The notes under the pieces are model-generated. The model was not told the origin of the DNA and searched no databases. It saw only the letters and a program-made list of their open reading frames with translations. A program made the position numbers and the translations under genes. Of a stretch of 64,000 nt of DNA, positions 49,244-61,039 are shown one piece after another. Source of the stretch: Moniliella sp. 'wahieum' (taxonomy: Eukaryota; Basidiomycota; Moniliellomycetes; Moniliellales; Moniliellaceae). Position 1 is the stretch's first letter. Each line of letters starts with the position of its first letter. The stretch spans positions 186,001 to 250,000 of the forward strand of contig RSEE01000083.1 in the NCBI GenBank assembly GCA_003971905.1, read 5' to 3'.

Positions 49244-50526
49244 TCAACTCGCCATCGGAGTGGGCCGAGACAGAGGGGGGCGGTGGTGGTGGGTGACGTC
49301 CACGAACTGGTCGTAGTCCACGCCGTATCCATCCTGGAACCGGGGGATGTGACAATGGAGGATTGGGGGCGACGCTGGGAAGTGGCGGATGTGGTGATCA
49401 AAGTCGGTAGAACGAAGGTGGCGAAACCGTTTGGTTTGGATGCGAGGATGGGTTGAAGGAGCTGACATACGAAGAAACAGGGGCATGTTCCTTTCTTTGA
49501 CTGAGGAGCCGAGAAAGGGCGCGAGCGAAACGATCGAAGAAGGCGTCACAACCACACTCGAAGCTGCTGACGGAGAACACGGCACTGACTTCTTCGCATC
49601 GCGCGCCTGAGGTGCCCCCAATTCGGGAATCTCATCACCAAGTGTGTCTATCCCACCCGGATCCTCGTCCGTAGCTCCATTGGTATCCATGTTCATCACC
49701 ACCACCGGGGGGCTGAGCGATAGCGAGCGCGGCGCGCGATCGAGCGGGCATAACGCTCTTGCTCCGCTCGTATTTCGGGCGTCTTGACTAACACAGCGGC
49801 GGGGATGTGCAGTTGCATTTGGTCGGGCTGGGCCAGGAGAGGCTGGCAATAAGCCATGAGTTCGGGCTCGTCGATCCGCAGGTCGTAGTCCAAGAGAAGG
49901 AGGAGCTGCAGCTCCATTAGGTTGACGTCGACTGGGTAAAGAGTTGGCTATACCGGACCCAGTACTTGTTCTTGAGGGATGAGTCGTTGAGATACTTGGC
50001 AGCAATAATGACCGCAGCCAGAAAGAGGCGGTGGTGGGTACAGGGGAGGCGGTTGGCGACATAGGGAAGACGGGACTTGAGGCGGTTAAGGGTAGACCAT
50101 GGTGCAGAGGAGCGTGGGGAGCTGGATGTTGCTCAGCTCGGCAATCTGAGTAATGAACGCAATGAGTGACGGAACGGGGGTTGGTTGGAAGAGGGATTGG
50201 GATGCGGAGCAGAAGAAGACTCAGTTGGGAGAGAGGAGGGGGGGGTGGGGGGGGTAGTTGTGGGAAGTCCTGGCTGGGTGGGTTTTTGGGCTACTAGGTC
50301 GGATGGCGCCACCACCACCTGGCCCTCCACGATCCGCGGCACTTCTTGGGCAATGTGGGCTGAGAGAGAGAGAGAATGCGAGAGTTGAGTCGTGTACGCA
50401 GAAGAGACGAGAATACGGAAGCCACGCACCAATCAGCTGGGGCGCAACGGGTCGCTCGACGAGGTCCATGAGGGAGACGTTGTGGGTGGCGAGAGGCACG
50501 AGGGAGGCAGGGTGGCGCAGCATCAT
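49244..50526 (-). CDS. PCL-type (Pho85-like) cyclin
   Basis: Start at 50526: MMLRHPASLVPLATHNVSLM. After a 70-nt intron (50429-50360) the cyclin box begins AHIAQEVPRIVEGQVVVAPS, with a Pro/Ser insertion. It continues on the minus strand near 50170-49900 as LIAFITQIAELSNIQLPTLL, VYLNRLKSRLPYVANRLPCT, HHRLFLAAVIIAAKYLNDSS, LKNKYWVRYSQLFT and LMELQLLLLLDYDLRIDEPE. THHRLFLAAVIIAAKYLNDSS-x-NKYW is the signature of Pcl/Pho80 cyclins, which activate Pho85-type kinases in cell-cycle, polarity and nutrient signalling. The C-terminus is disordered and Ser-rich; a break at the C6 run near 49706 moves it to the frame ending at 49244. The true stop could lie further left. Confidence 0.82.
50360..50429 (-). 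other. Intron near the N-terminus of the cyclin gene
   Basis: Donor GTGCGTGG at 50429 and a CT-repeat polypyrimidine tract ending TCTCTCAG at 50360. It joins QLI to AHIAQEVP through a rebuilt Ala codon. Confidence 0.85.
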
Positions 50527-52620
50527 GATGGGGTGGGGGTGGTGAAGGAGTGATGTGCTGGTGGAAGAGGGCGGGATGGTGGCAGGTCGAGAGAAGCGAG
50601 GCGTGGGGCGCGGGGGTTATCGCAGGGGAGAGAGAGAGAGAGAGGAGCCAGCAGGCGACAGAAGCTGCTGTGCTGGGGGGGCTAAAGCAAGGCCACCGGC
50701 ACCCGCACGGAGGCTGCAGGTGCTGCGTGGGAGTGGAGCCCCAAAGCTTACCCAGCGTGCGATGGCTGACCGCAGAGCGAGCACATGTTGCGTTCTCTTC
50801 GCTTGTGCAGATACAGACAACACCGGCCGGCCCAAGCGCGTGGGGCGAGAGAGGAGAGCGCGAACAAGGGACGTGCGCAGCAGCAAAGAAAAGAGCGCAA
50901 TCTGCCAATCCGATCGGACCAGTAGGAGCGGCTCGGAGGAGGGCGGGGGCAAGCGGCGGCGGTGGATGGGACCACCCCCTGGCTGGCCCGTCTCGGCTGT
51001 GCACACACGCCGCACCACCCTAACCAGATCCCCCCCGCTGTGCGGGCGGCACACAATTAAGATATGGCGCTCTTTTGCACCCGTCAGCGCTCGGCGGTTC
51101 TTTTCTCTTTCTCTCCACACACGCGCGCTTTGGTTGGGCACAGCGCTCCGATATGCTGCTGTAGAGTGCTGCTCCTCCCACGCTCCGACAACGATAATCG
51201 ACAGCCCTATTAGCCCGGGGCCGATGATCATCGATCATGACCATTCTGCAGCCTCAGCCATGCGACAAGGCCTCCTCGGATGGCAAAACTATACGCTTCC
51301 GCTCCTCGCATCCGCCCGCAGCATGGCGTAACGCAGGCCCACAAGACAACCCGTAGCCTCTACCGCGCTTCATCCACGCCTCCCGCCAGTGGCCGTCGAC
51401 AAGATACGCACGTCCTCCAGTTTGGCCATGCCCTTCGCCCCGTCATCCATCACTGTGCCATTCTCGCTCCCCCCCCCCCCAGTCCCGCCTCATAGACCGC
51501 ACCGACGAGGCTGAGAAGGCGGCGGCAAGATCACACTGCCGGGTCTGAACTCCTCGCACCGGGTCCCAAAACTCAGGCCAGCATCGCTGGACCTCCCTCC
51601 CGCTCATCGACGACGAAAACATCCTCGACGGCGGCAAGACCCTGCGCACAATGAGTGCCGATGAAAAATCAAATATGGCCAAACGTTCCCTCTCACTACC
51701 TCCAACTTCTGCTCAACAACAGGCCATCCCAAAAAGTACGTTGTTATATATCCTCTTCTTCCCTTTTCTTCCACCCCATTCGCCTCCCCTCGTCCATTCA
51801 CAGTGTGCGTCCTACCCAGTTCCCCACGCCAGAGGAAGTGCTGGAGCCACCGAGCATGCCAACGTACTACGCAAAACTGCGCACCCCGGTGGGGATGCCG
51901 AGCAGGGTAAGGTTCCGCCTGCTCTGATCTTCACCAAGGGTCAAGATCTTTATGGGGGTACCGGCCTCTCGTCTCGTTTGTTTTCTCTGTATCCCCTCCT
52001 CCATAAGAATGCCAGTTTGGTCTCTCATCCACAGTTCTGCGTGCCACTAGAAAAGGCTGGCTGTCTAGGTCAGAACACGAGATACCCTCTGGTGCATCAG
52101 TGCGGGACCGGAGCCAGAGGCAGAAGGACCGGACAGGAGGTAGCAGGCAGTGGTGGTGCTCTCATTGCCCCGCGAGGTAGCTCCCAGGCAGCCAGAAGAC
52201 TGCAGCCAGTGGCTGCGTGCGGCTCTGCGTCCCGCCGGCCAGCAGTGGCTAGTGGGGGGGGGGGGGGGGCGAAAAAGGATAATTGCGGGGCAATTAACAA
52301 TTCCGCTGCGCAGTGCGGAGGCAGCGACGCAGACTGCGACTACCTGCGTCCCACCCCCACCACCTGCGCCATCGCGTGTGCTGGTGGGATGGGAGCGCGT
52401 GCGCGGCGGCTGCTGTCTTGATGCTGCCGGCTGGGTCCCTCGCTTAGCGCTTCCTGCGACTGAGCCACTGCGTCCTGCCTCGCTTTTGCGTCGCCTGTAA
52501 CCCAATCAGCGCTCCGCCCATCATCCATCCCGCTAACCCAGATGCGCCCCTGCCGCCCCATCCCGCGCCCCGCCTGCGTCTTCGCGACCGCCCGGCGCCC
52601 CATCTGCCGCAACTGCGGCC
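50527..52620. other. Intergenic region with one unresolved coding-like stretch
   Basis: Positions 50630-50645 carry a GA dinucleotide tract and 52254-52270 a G-rich run. Between 51590 and 52080 on the plus strand, LIDDENILDGGKTLRTMSAD and FPTPEEVLEPPSMPTYYAKL are separated by a plausible intron (GTACGTTG to TTCACAG, about 51736-51804). This suggests a small multi-exon gene that I cannot identify. Confidence 0.35.
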
Positions 52621-55600
52621 ATGCCAGCTGCCGCTTTCCTCCGGTCCGCCCCCCCACCAACCCCCGCCACGTCCGCTCCCGCCCCGCCCGGTCCCGCCCA
52701 TCCGCTCGTCGTCAAGTGCCTCTCCACCGATGGCCGCACCAAGCCCTCCAGTTCGCCTCCGTCACAGCCACCACCTACCCCGTCCTGCGCAGCCGCGTGG
52801 CGCGCTCCTCCAGCTCCATACGATTGGTCCGTCACCGGGGCCAGTCCGCCGGCACGCCTGACGGGGGACGCGCGGCGTTTGATCTGTCCTATACGGACGA
52901 TGATGGTGAGGTGTGCGAGTGGGGTGCGAGGCCGACTTGGAGGATGCGCTGGCGTTTTTCACACCTTCGCTCCTCTGGCACGCACTGCACCAGCCGGAGA
53001 GGTTACCACGACCGAATGGGCCGGTACCACGGCGGTGGAGGTGCGTCTGCTGGCCCGCATGCGCAGCAGCTTTTCGCTCAGTGATTGGGGGCACCGACGC
53101 CGACAGTGCCTCGCTTCGCTCCCACAGCACTTTCTCCTCCTATGCCGTCGGCAGCTCCCCTCCGGATCACATAGCTCCACCTACCTTACGCCTTGGACCT
53201 CCGCTTCCGCCCTCCCTCCTCCGCCGCCGCCTATCCACCACAACACTTTCCCCTCTTCCCCCGGCAGCACGAGCAGTGCCGGCTTGCCTCCCGACACTGA
53301 TCAGGCCAGCTTGCTTCGGACATAGACGTGTCCGTTTAGCGCGCAGATTCAGCGTGCTGGCATCGACGAGCCAGAGGCTGGGGAGGGCGACGCCTCCTCT
53401 TCAGGCAGCGACCTGGCACTGCGGCCGGCCGCTTCGCTGCACGCGTCCTCTGCCGCTTCTCGCTTCACCTCGACTTGGGTCCGGCCCCCGTCATACGACC
53501 TTCTCCTTGGGGTAGGCACCAGATGGACGACAAGCCTCTTCTCCCTCCCCCACTACCACCGCGCGCCCTCGCGTCTACCGAAGGCGTAGAGACTACGTCG
53601 GTGTCCCTCTATTCATCGAGCCACCCTATTACCAACCAAGTCCCGACCAATTTTCCTTCGACGAGGGTCTGTCGCAGCTGGGCCATCGTTCGGACTTGGA
53701 TGCATCGAGCGTACGGAGTGGCAGACCAGCGTCCCTTCGCTCGGCCCGGTCGTTCCTGACCCAGGCTTCCTCCTTGCGTGCTGGGTCCATCTATGGGCAC
53801 ATACAGAGCTCCTACGACCAACGGCAATAAGAGGGTTTCTCTCGCCGCCTTGGATCCGTCCGATCCTACGGTACAAGTAGCGGGGAAGAGTTCGGACGAT
53901 ACGGTGAGTCACAAATCCTTGGCACGCAGACGAGAAAGTGCATCTCTTGGCCCCCGCCCTTGCCGCCCGCTCACCCAGGGCTGTTCGTGGCTTGCCACCG
54001 TCGGACGCCCAGTTTCTCCAAGCGTGCCAGGCCCTGCCCTCTTTCCTTGAACGAGAAATGCACCCGCTTCGTCTTCCCCAGCCGCTTCCTCCTCGTTTCT
54101 CCACCCTCTTCCAGAAAGCTACCGGTGTAGTGCTTGCGATGTGCCGCTTGTGGGCCCGATGGGTTCGGGTTGCGGTACGTTTGCGATGGGTGCGGGCCCG
54201 CCGCGATGGATCGACGAGCAGCAGTGAGAGTACAGCACGCCCACAGGGCAGCACCTGTACCCCTTTCCTCGTTGGATGCGCGTCCTGGGCCCCAATCCCC
54301 GACACAACCAGAGTCCAAGCCGCCAAGATGCGGGGTGCAAGGGCTGGAGTTCTGTGCGGCGTGTATCTTTACCCGTGGGCCGGAACATGTGGCGGCGTGT
54401 GCGTCGTCAAGCCACCTCGCTACTGCCACCCTCACCACCACTCGCTTCTCCTCGCACCAGCGTTGGCACGCATTTTACGAGCTCATGTGGAACGCCGAAG
54501 AGCGGGCTTGGCTTCCAGTTCGTCACGACATTCGCGGGACCTGTGTCTCGGCGCCAGCTCGAGCTGGCGGGAAGGACAGTTCCGTTGCTCCAGTGTGACG
54601 AATACGCCCTCTGTGGCCAGTGTTTCCGCATCGTGTCGAAACTGTAGGTGGATTGCTCGTTCACGATATGAGATCCCCATGCTGACCTTGTCTGTTCTGT
54701 ATCTTTCCAGGCACGCTTGTCACATGTTATCCGTCTCCCCATTTCGTCCTCGGCATCGTCCCCAATCAGATGACCGCAACCTTACTAACAACAGGCAGTA
54801 TACACGCCTCGTGCTCGCGCCCGGATGACAGATGCGGTGCACACTGGAGTGGCGTGTGCGTCTGCGGACAGTACCCATTGTCGGGGTGCGGGTTCACTGT
54901 GCTTCCTGTCCGGCGGGGAGGGACTTTTGTTCGGTTTGCGACGAGAGGGGCTTGTCCTTCCAACCCACCAGGCGCGTCTTGACTGCACCAGGTGCCTCGG
55001 ACGAGGCGTACCTACCCCCCCACACGCAGCAGCACATTTGCCTCAAAATCACCTTGCCAGTCGACAAACGCAATGTACAAGCCACGGCAGCATGTTGGAG
55101 GAAGCTTCGGACCGCCTGGTCGAGCTGGCGTTGCAGGGCAGCGTGTCTCTTGATGCTCCCTCAGGCCCCCGTCCCACGCGGGACGCGCTTATGGAACAAG
55201 GTCCTCACACATGCCTCAGTCCTGCCATTTGCGCCACGTGCCTCCCCCACCCGTCTCTGTTCCTCCTCAACCTCCCCATACAGGCCTCTTGCTTGAGCCC
55301 GAGCCTGGCGTGCCTCCGCCTTTCCCTACCAGTCTTCCCACCGAGGCTCCTGTGGCGACGATGCGTTGTCTTCTTTCCCCCCGGTGCATCTGGAGCTAGC
55401 TCCTGGCTTATCCGGTCGGCCATTGGTGCCCCTATCCCCCGGTGCAGCTGGTGCGGCGCCTCGTTCGCTGGTGGCGTGCGGTACTTGTGCGCGCGCTGCC
55501 CCGTCGAGCCATCAGGAGGGTACAGTTTTGCCAGACTTGAGCCGTACTCGTTGTTGGTCCACGACCCGCGCACATCTTTCTCAAGATCAACCGGTCTCAC

Positions 55601-56380
55601 AGCACGTCGGCCTTGGTTCGTGCGCCTACCCTGGCTGTTCAGTACGATCCCTCGCCGCAACTGCCCCAGTGGCAGCCGACGACACGTAGCCCAGGCACTG
55701 TGGGACGCACTCTTGTCCTTGGCCGGCGTACCCAGTTCGGAACAACTCTTTGAGCTGGACCAGCTGGTGCACCAGCTCGACCCCCCGGACCATCCTCTGC
55801 GCGCCAAGACGGAGCGCATCCGTACCCTTCGATACCAGTTGCACGAAACGATGCTCGCTTCGAACCTGGAGCATGTTCCTGTCTCTTTGTGCGCCCCGAT
55901 CGGGAAGGAAGGGTGCGCAAACCGCACCCACACCCGCACCCGTAACCTATCCCCCGCGTCGGATGTTGGAACGGGACGATTCCGACAAAACGTGGTCCCA
56001 CCGGACCGCGACGGCAGCGCCCGGCTGCGACGCGCGTCCTGGACAATGTGGTGGACAGCTTGTTGGCGGAGCTGCATCCTGGTCCCGCCCAACCGCTGTT
56101 CATGGCCTTCATTCTGTGCGACAGTTGCTTTGAGTTGGTCGAAGGGCCGTGGTTGCGGTGTGTCAACTGTACGGCGTTCGGTGGACTTGTGTGCGCGGTC
56201 AGATGCGGGCGGAGCACGATGGGTCGCATGTGCTCGCTGTGTTCAAGCAGTCTGTCGACGCGGAACAGATCAAGGCTCTGGTCAACCAAGCTCCTTCCTC
56301 CCCGGCTCACAGCAGCAGCAGCATGCACCCCACGCTCCAGCCCCCACAGCGCCATCTTGCCGGGCAACTTGTTTGCGTAG
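52621..56380 (+). CDS. PB1 and multiple ZZ zinc-finger protein, NBR1-like
   Basis: Start ATG at 52621. The PB1 domain reads LVVKCLSTDGRTK, then LQFASVTATTYPVLRSRV and LSYTDDDGEVCEV with CEADLEDALAFF (about 52704-52975); the acidic OPCA-like stretch is complete. After a Ser/Pro linker come several ZZ-type zinc fingers: one at about 54125-54390 (YRCSACDVPLVG, FGLRYVCDGC, LEFCAACIFTRGPEH, with an insert), a partial one near 54590 (CDEYALCGQCFR), one at 54830-55075 (VGVRVHCASCPAGRDFCSVC then HICLKITLP), one at 55440-55600 (CSWCGASFAGGVRYLCARCP then HDPxHIFLKI) and one at 56110-56260 (ILCDSCFELVEGPWLRCVNC, then DAEHDGSHVLAVFKQ). PB1 plus serial ZZ domains is the plan of Nbr1-type cargo receptors for selective autophagy or Nvt transport. 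I found no FW domain or UBA. Many frame breaks; one intron near 54646-54711. Confidence 0.75.
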
Positions 56381-57037
56381 AAAACCGATCGCAGTGGCTC
56401 GTGACTAGCCATCCCCTTCCTTCCTTCTTAGTATCCTACCTTTCATCTTTCTCCCGTTTGTCCTCCCTCTCCTTGTTCCCATCCTCCCTGTCGGCTCCCA
56501 TCCAAACGCCTGTCCCGTGCCAGCGGATGCAGGGTGCGTAGCGCATCAGGACTGCCCCTGCACCTTCCCACACGGTGTGTTGCCCTTCATCTCCCCAATC
56601 CAATACCTCGTTTGACTCGGGCCCCCAACTAGGTCAATTCATACAATGGCGAAGAAAATCGATGTACGCTGAACAGTCGAAAGGACGGTGCTGTACTTTT
56701 TTCATTTCGCAATGTCGCCTGAAGAATTTGAAGCTCGAGCGCGAGCGGTCGAATGACTCGACTGACTCCGGACATGCGACTACCAGTGTCGTCGATCACC
56801 TTCCGCCACTGCTCGTCCGCCCGCCTTCCCCTCGATCCTCTCCGCACGCCCACCTCCGCCCTGCGCCCACACACCCCACCCCTGCTTCCCGCACCGAGGG
56901 ACGGCCACCCCCTTTCCTTTCTCGGGACCCACGCGCCGCTGCCTTCGCCTCGACTTGGACGTCAGCCTCCACCTCAGCAACTTCCGCGCCTCGAGCCTCT
57001 TCTCCCCCCACCTCGGTCCCCCCCTGTCCCTCGTGAC
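56381..57037. other. Intergenic region upstream of CCA1
   Basis: T/C-rich 3' flank, then a Pro/Arg-coding C-rich stretch (56800-57030) that may include a longer CCA1 N-terminus. A mitochondrial targeting extension is known for this family, but none could be shown here. Confidence 0.45.
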
Positions 57038-58947
57038 ATGAGAACGCGCACCGACATCGACCTCGGCCTCGAACCGTCGAGGCGCAGATCGCCAGCTGCT
57101 CGACGATACGTGTCAATGGATTCAGGCTACCCGCCCGGTTCTCTCCCCGGACCTGGAGCCGCAGCCTGACGCGGACGGGAAGCGTCCTCCCTCCGCGGCG
57201 AAAACTGCAGCGAACGAGTGGAAGTGAGAGGCGCGTATTGCCGGTGGGGTGGGTGCGTGACAAGCTGGCCGGCCGTGCTTTCGGACGACATGGATGTTTC
57301 GCTTTCGAGTTTGACCGGCTTCCATTTCGCCCACTATCTCAAGCTCTACTGAATCGGACACGTTCCATCGTCTCGGCTCTGTGCCCAGATCGCCGCTCTT
57401 CCCGACCAGCATGGCAAGGCGCAATGGGGATCATTAGCAAGATTGAAGCCAACCCCGAGCAGAGCAAAAACCTAGAGACTGCCACTGTGGGTGTGCTGGG
57501 CCGATCGCTCGACTTTGTCAACCTGCGCAAGGAAACGTACCTCAAGGACAGTCGGATCCCGATCCAAGAATTTGGTACGCCCGTCGAGGATGCCCAACGG
57601 CGGGATTGCACCATCAACGCACTTTTCTACAATGTGCACACGCACCAGGTGAGGACATGACTGGCAAGGGCTGTTGGACTTGTCGCGCGGCTGCATACGT
57701 ACCCCCTCGAACCGTTCCAAACCTTCGAGGACGACCCGCTGCGAATCCTGCGCTGTGTCCGCTTTGCCAGCCGATTCGCATTCAACTTCCACCAGGACAT
57801 TACCGACGTCCTGCTCGGCCCGCGTGGCACGCACTTACGACAAGAGTTGGCCTCCAAGATCAGTCGGGAACGGATTGGGATTGAGACGGACAAGATGCTG
57901 CGCGGGCCATACCCTGGGATTGCGTTGTATCAGTTGCATAGGTTGCATCTGTTCCCCGTCGTCTTCCGCCCGCCTCCGGAGCAGGACGGCTCGCCTTCTC
58001 CCTTGTATTTGCCCAACGCTACCACCGAGCCTGTTGCGCCATTGCGCTCGGATCAAGAGGCAGTGGCGATCTCCGAGCGATTGGAAGGCATCTGGCGCCG
58101 TGCAGCGCGAGCCCGCGAAAAGGGTACCCCGCCTCCGTCTCGGATCGCGCCTCTGTTTGATCCGGAGCAGCGACGCCGGCTGTTTTATGCCGCGGCTCTG
58201 TGGCCGCTGGTGGGGCTGGTGACATGGACCCATCCTGCCGAGACCAAGGCGAAAGCTGGACAGAAGACGGCGAAGGCGAAGCGCAGTTTGATCTCGGCCA
58301 CTGAGAGCGTGTTGCTGGAAGGCCTCAAGCTCGGGGCGAAGCAGACCAAGGAACCTGTCGAGGCACTGTTCAAAGCGCTTGTGGCGCTCGCAGAGTTCAA
58401 GGCGTGGGAAACCGCGGCGGTGCAACGAGGCGATCAGCTGGAAACGATCCAGACCCAACTCTACTTTATGTTGCGCAAACCCTGCTTTGTCAACCCGACA
58501 TACTCCCTTTCCCTGTTTCGTGCGGCCTTCTTCTTTGCTGCGCTCGCCCATGCCCATTCCGGGTCCACGGACTCCGACTCCGACTCCGGCTCCGACTCCC
58601 ACCTCGCCCCCACCGCGGACCTGGACCGCTGGTGGACCTGGATCGAGGAGCTGGATATGGTAAGGCGGGCGAGCGAACGACCACTGTTGAATGGTCTCCA
58701 GATCCAGCAGCTGGTCGGCTTTGCGCCAGGCCCACTCATCCCGGCCATCCAACACCACGTGCTGGAATGGCAATTGTGGAACGTCGCTGCTGACGCTGCC
58801 GCCGGCCCGTCTGCCTCCGCCGTCGCAGCAGCCCAAACGTGGTTCCGTACCGCCTGGGACGCAGGCACCGTCTTACCCCCCGACGAGTGGCACGCGCTCA
58901 GGCAGCCGCGGCAGCCAAGGGCGCAAAGAAGACCAAAAAAAACTTAA
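57038..58947 (+). CDS. CCA1: CCA-adding tRNA nucleotidyltransferase
   Basis: Adds the 3' CCA to tRNAs in nucleus, cytosol and mitochondria. Near 57075 TVEAQIAS joins LLDDTCQWIQATRP, the usual N-terminal helix. EARIAGG-WVRDKLAGR (about 57230-57270) and SDDMDVSLSSLTG (about 57283) form the nucleotidyl-transfer motif with its two catalytic Asp. Then come GIISKIEANPEQSKNLETAT, DFVNLRKETYLKDSRIPIQE, FGTPVEDAQRRDCTINALFY (about 57570), DLSRGCIRTPLEPFQTFEDD, PLRILRCVRFASRFAFNFHQ (about 57745), and the helical body KISRERIGIETDKMLRGPYP in one frame to the stop at 58947. An internal Asp/Ser insertion (DSDSDSGSDS, about 58575) and a Lys-rich end QRRPKKT are present. Breaks lie near 57080, 57218, 57252, 57277, 57360 and 57655. 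The start is approximate. Confidence 0.9.
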
Positions 58948-59623
58948 CTAGCGTGCCAGGCAAGTGGACGCGGGAATGGTGACGCTGTGACGCTGTGACG
59001 TTTTGACGCTCTGACACTTGAAGCTGGATGATGGCAGACGTGCCGGGCGCAGGCGGCGCGATGCGGGCAGGAGGGACGCCGTGGAGCGGGCAGGATCAGT
59101 TCATCGGCATGCATCTATCGTATATACGCATCTTAGTACTATCGATCCATCTCTACGCAGACGGTTAGTTCCCATGGGATGCACATAATTAACGGCCGTC
59201 ACGCAAATGCCCCAGAGGCAAGATGCTGCGATGGATCCGAGTTCGGGTTCTGAGCGTACTGGCTAACGGTGGGAACCCGGGAGGCAAACAGGACAAAGCA
59301 CACAAGGTGGGGGTGGTTATGACCAAACATCTTCATCCTCGTGCCAGTTGTATCGTGTGATGTTCGTCTCGACACCGCCACGCCATACCATGCTAGCGGC
59401 TCGGCGTACCCTTTGGGTACAGATGCACGGAGGTTAGGCTGCTCTTCCAGATTGCTGATACCGGCCGAGCGTGAAGATGGCTTCACGGTGTCTCTACGGG
59501 GCATCCGTGTTGCGATTGCGGTTATTCCCGCGTTTGTTGGTATGGGGGTGACCGCCGTGGGAGCCAGTCTCGCAATCGGGAGCCGCTGGGAGAAGCGCAA
59601 TGTCTTGTTGACTTCTTCCATGC
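58948..59623. other. Intergenic region CCA1 to the Gag-like gene
   Basis: GTGACGCTGTGACGCTGTGACG tandem units at 58979-59020; otherwise nothing supported. Confidence 0.6.
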
Positions 59624-60534
59624 TCAGGACTCTAGACGAAGACGGTCCTTAGGGTCACGCAGACCCCCGATAAGAATGCGGCGGTAATGTTCGTCGCCGG
59701 CCGGGCAGATGCAGTTGATCCGGTGTTGAAGCTGGGTCATCTCGGATAGATACTCGCTCCCACTCCGTCGGGTTTGCCAGCAGTGGAGATGGCGGACACT
59801 CAGCTCGTGGAATCTCACGCTGTCTACATTACCGTATCGGTTGCGCAGGACGCGAAGCAGGTCGTGTGTAGTGTCGACGTTGCCCTCGTCGATGATGAGG
59901 AAGCGAACGTCGAGGGGGAGGCGGTACAACAGCAGGTTCGTTAGGTGCATGTCGAGGAATTGGTCGTATTGGTCCGACGAGCGACCGGATTGGACAATTT
60001 CTTTGACGATGGGGTGGATGCGGTGCAAAATGTCGACGATAAAGGATTCCCAGGTCACGTATTCGACGGGATCGTTCAAAATAGTCTTGAAAGTGTTGTT
60101 GAGACGCTCGATCTCCTTTCCCGCTCCTTCAACGCGTAGCGGAGGTCAGCCCTGTCCTCGCTCGTGAGCGCGGGGGCTGCTCGGGTAGATCCCGACTTGG
60201 CCAGTTCGGTGAGCACATAGTCCTCCAGCGCATTGGTGAGCGTGTAGATCCACTGGTCCATTCCGCCGGGGGCTTTCTTGTTGTTCGACGCGTACATCGC
60301 AGTGTGTGCCTCGGTCGCCGTCGAGCGGCACAGGGCATGCAAGCTCTCGCTGCTCGTTTGCGGAAACAGACGAACGCTTGCCAGGAGGTTGGCTCCAGCA
60401 TCAGCGTGGACCTGTTGCCAGAGGGGGTCCGAGGCGGGGGTGGAGGCGGACTCGCTGTGGACGGTGTGCTGCACATGTTTGGTTGAAGCAGCACCGGGGG
60501 GCGGCGTCTGCTGCATGGCTTCGTTGGCAGACAT
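59624..60534 (-). CDS. Copia/UBN2-type Gag-like protein, no pol
   Basis: About 300 codons with one frame break near 60120. The second ATG (60534, MSANEAMQQTPPP) is a good start; one at 60582 is also possible. A linker and helical part follow (GGMDQWIYTLTNALEDYVLT, then EIERLNNTFKTILNDPVEYV). The Gag core reads WESFIVDILHRIHPIVKEIV, FLDMHLTNLLLYRLPLDVRF, HDLLRVLRNRYGNVDSVRFH, SGSEYLSEMTQLQHRINCIC and ILIGGLRDPKDRL, stop at 59624. The pattern of an RNR-YG block followed by an E-Y-x-S-E helix and GGL resembles the retrotransposon Gag helical domain (UBN2). No CCHC zinc knuckle, protease, integrase or reverse transcriptase follows, and no LTRs are seen. It may be a remnant or a domesticated Gag. 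Confidence 0.6.
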
Positions 60535-60637
60535 GGTGGTGGTGGAATTTGGGGGGGGACTAGTGACCAGGGACGTGGGCACGCCAGGACTCGGTCAGTG
60601 CGGGGCAGTCGGTGACGCGTGATGCGTGACGAGCCAA

Positions 60638-60668
60638 GGCATGCATCATGCATCATGCACCATGCACG
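60638..60668. repeat. GCATCATGCATCATG repeat
   Basis: GGCATGCATCATGCATCATGCACCATGCAC here resembles AGCATCAACGAAGCATCATGCATCATG near 9250-9280 and GTCATGCATCATG near 62239. It is a dispersed short repeat. Confidence 0.6.
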
Positions 60669-61039
60669 GGGCGGGGGATATCAGTCACACGCCACGTCAC
60701 GTGGTCGTGCCCGTGAGCATGCGTAGGGTTAGCGCTTTGCTTGAGCGCAATTCGATCGGCACCTCTGCTCTTGTTCGCGCCATCGGCCCGCCATCGCATA
60801 AGCAACCCTCATTGATCACCCATCACCCAACGCGCCAGCCACCCCCACCGCTCGGCCCTGCCACCACCCGCACCCGCACCACCTTCCCCGCTTGCAACCC
60901 CTTGCTAGCACCCGCTACGCCGCCCTCGCCGCCCCAAAAGTCAGCCCCCCCTTCTTCCTCCCTCGCAACTCCAACACCTGCAGCTGTCACCCCCCCAGTT
61001 ACGCGCCATGCCGATGCCCGCAAGCCCAACGTAAACGAG

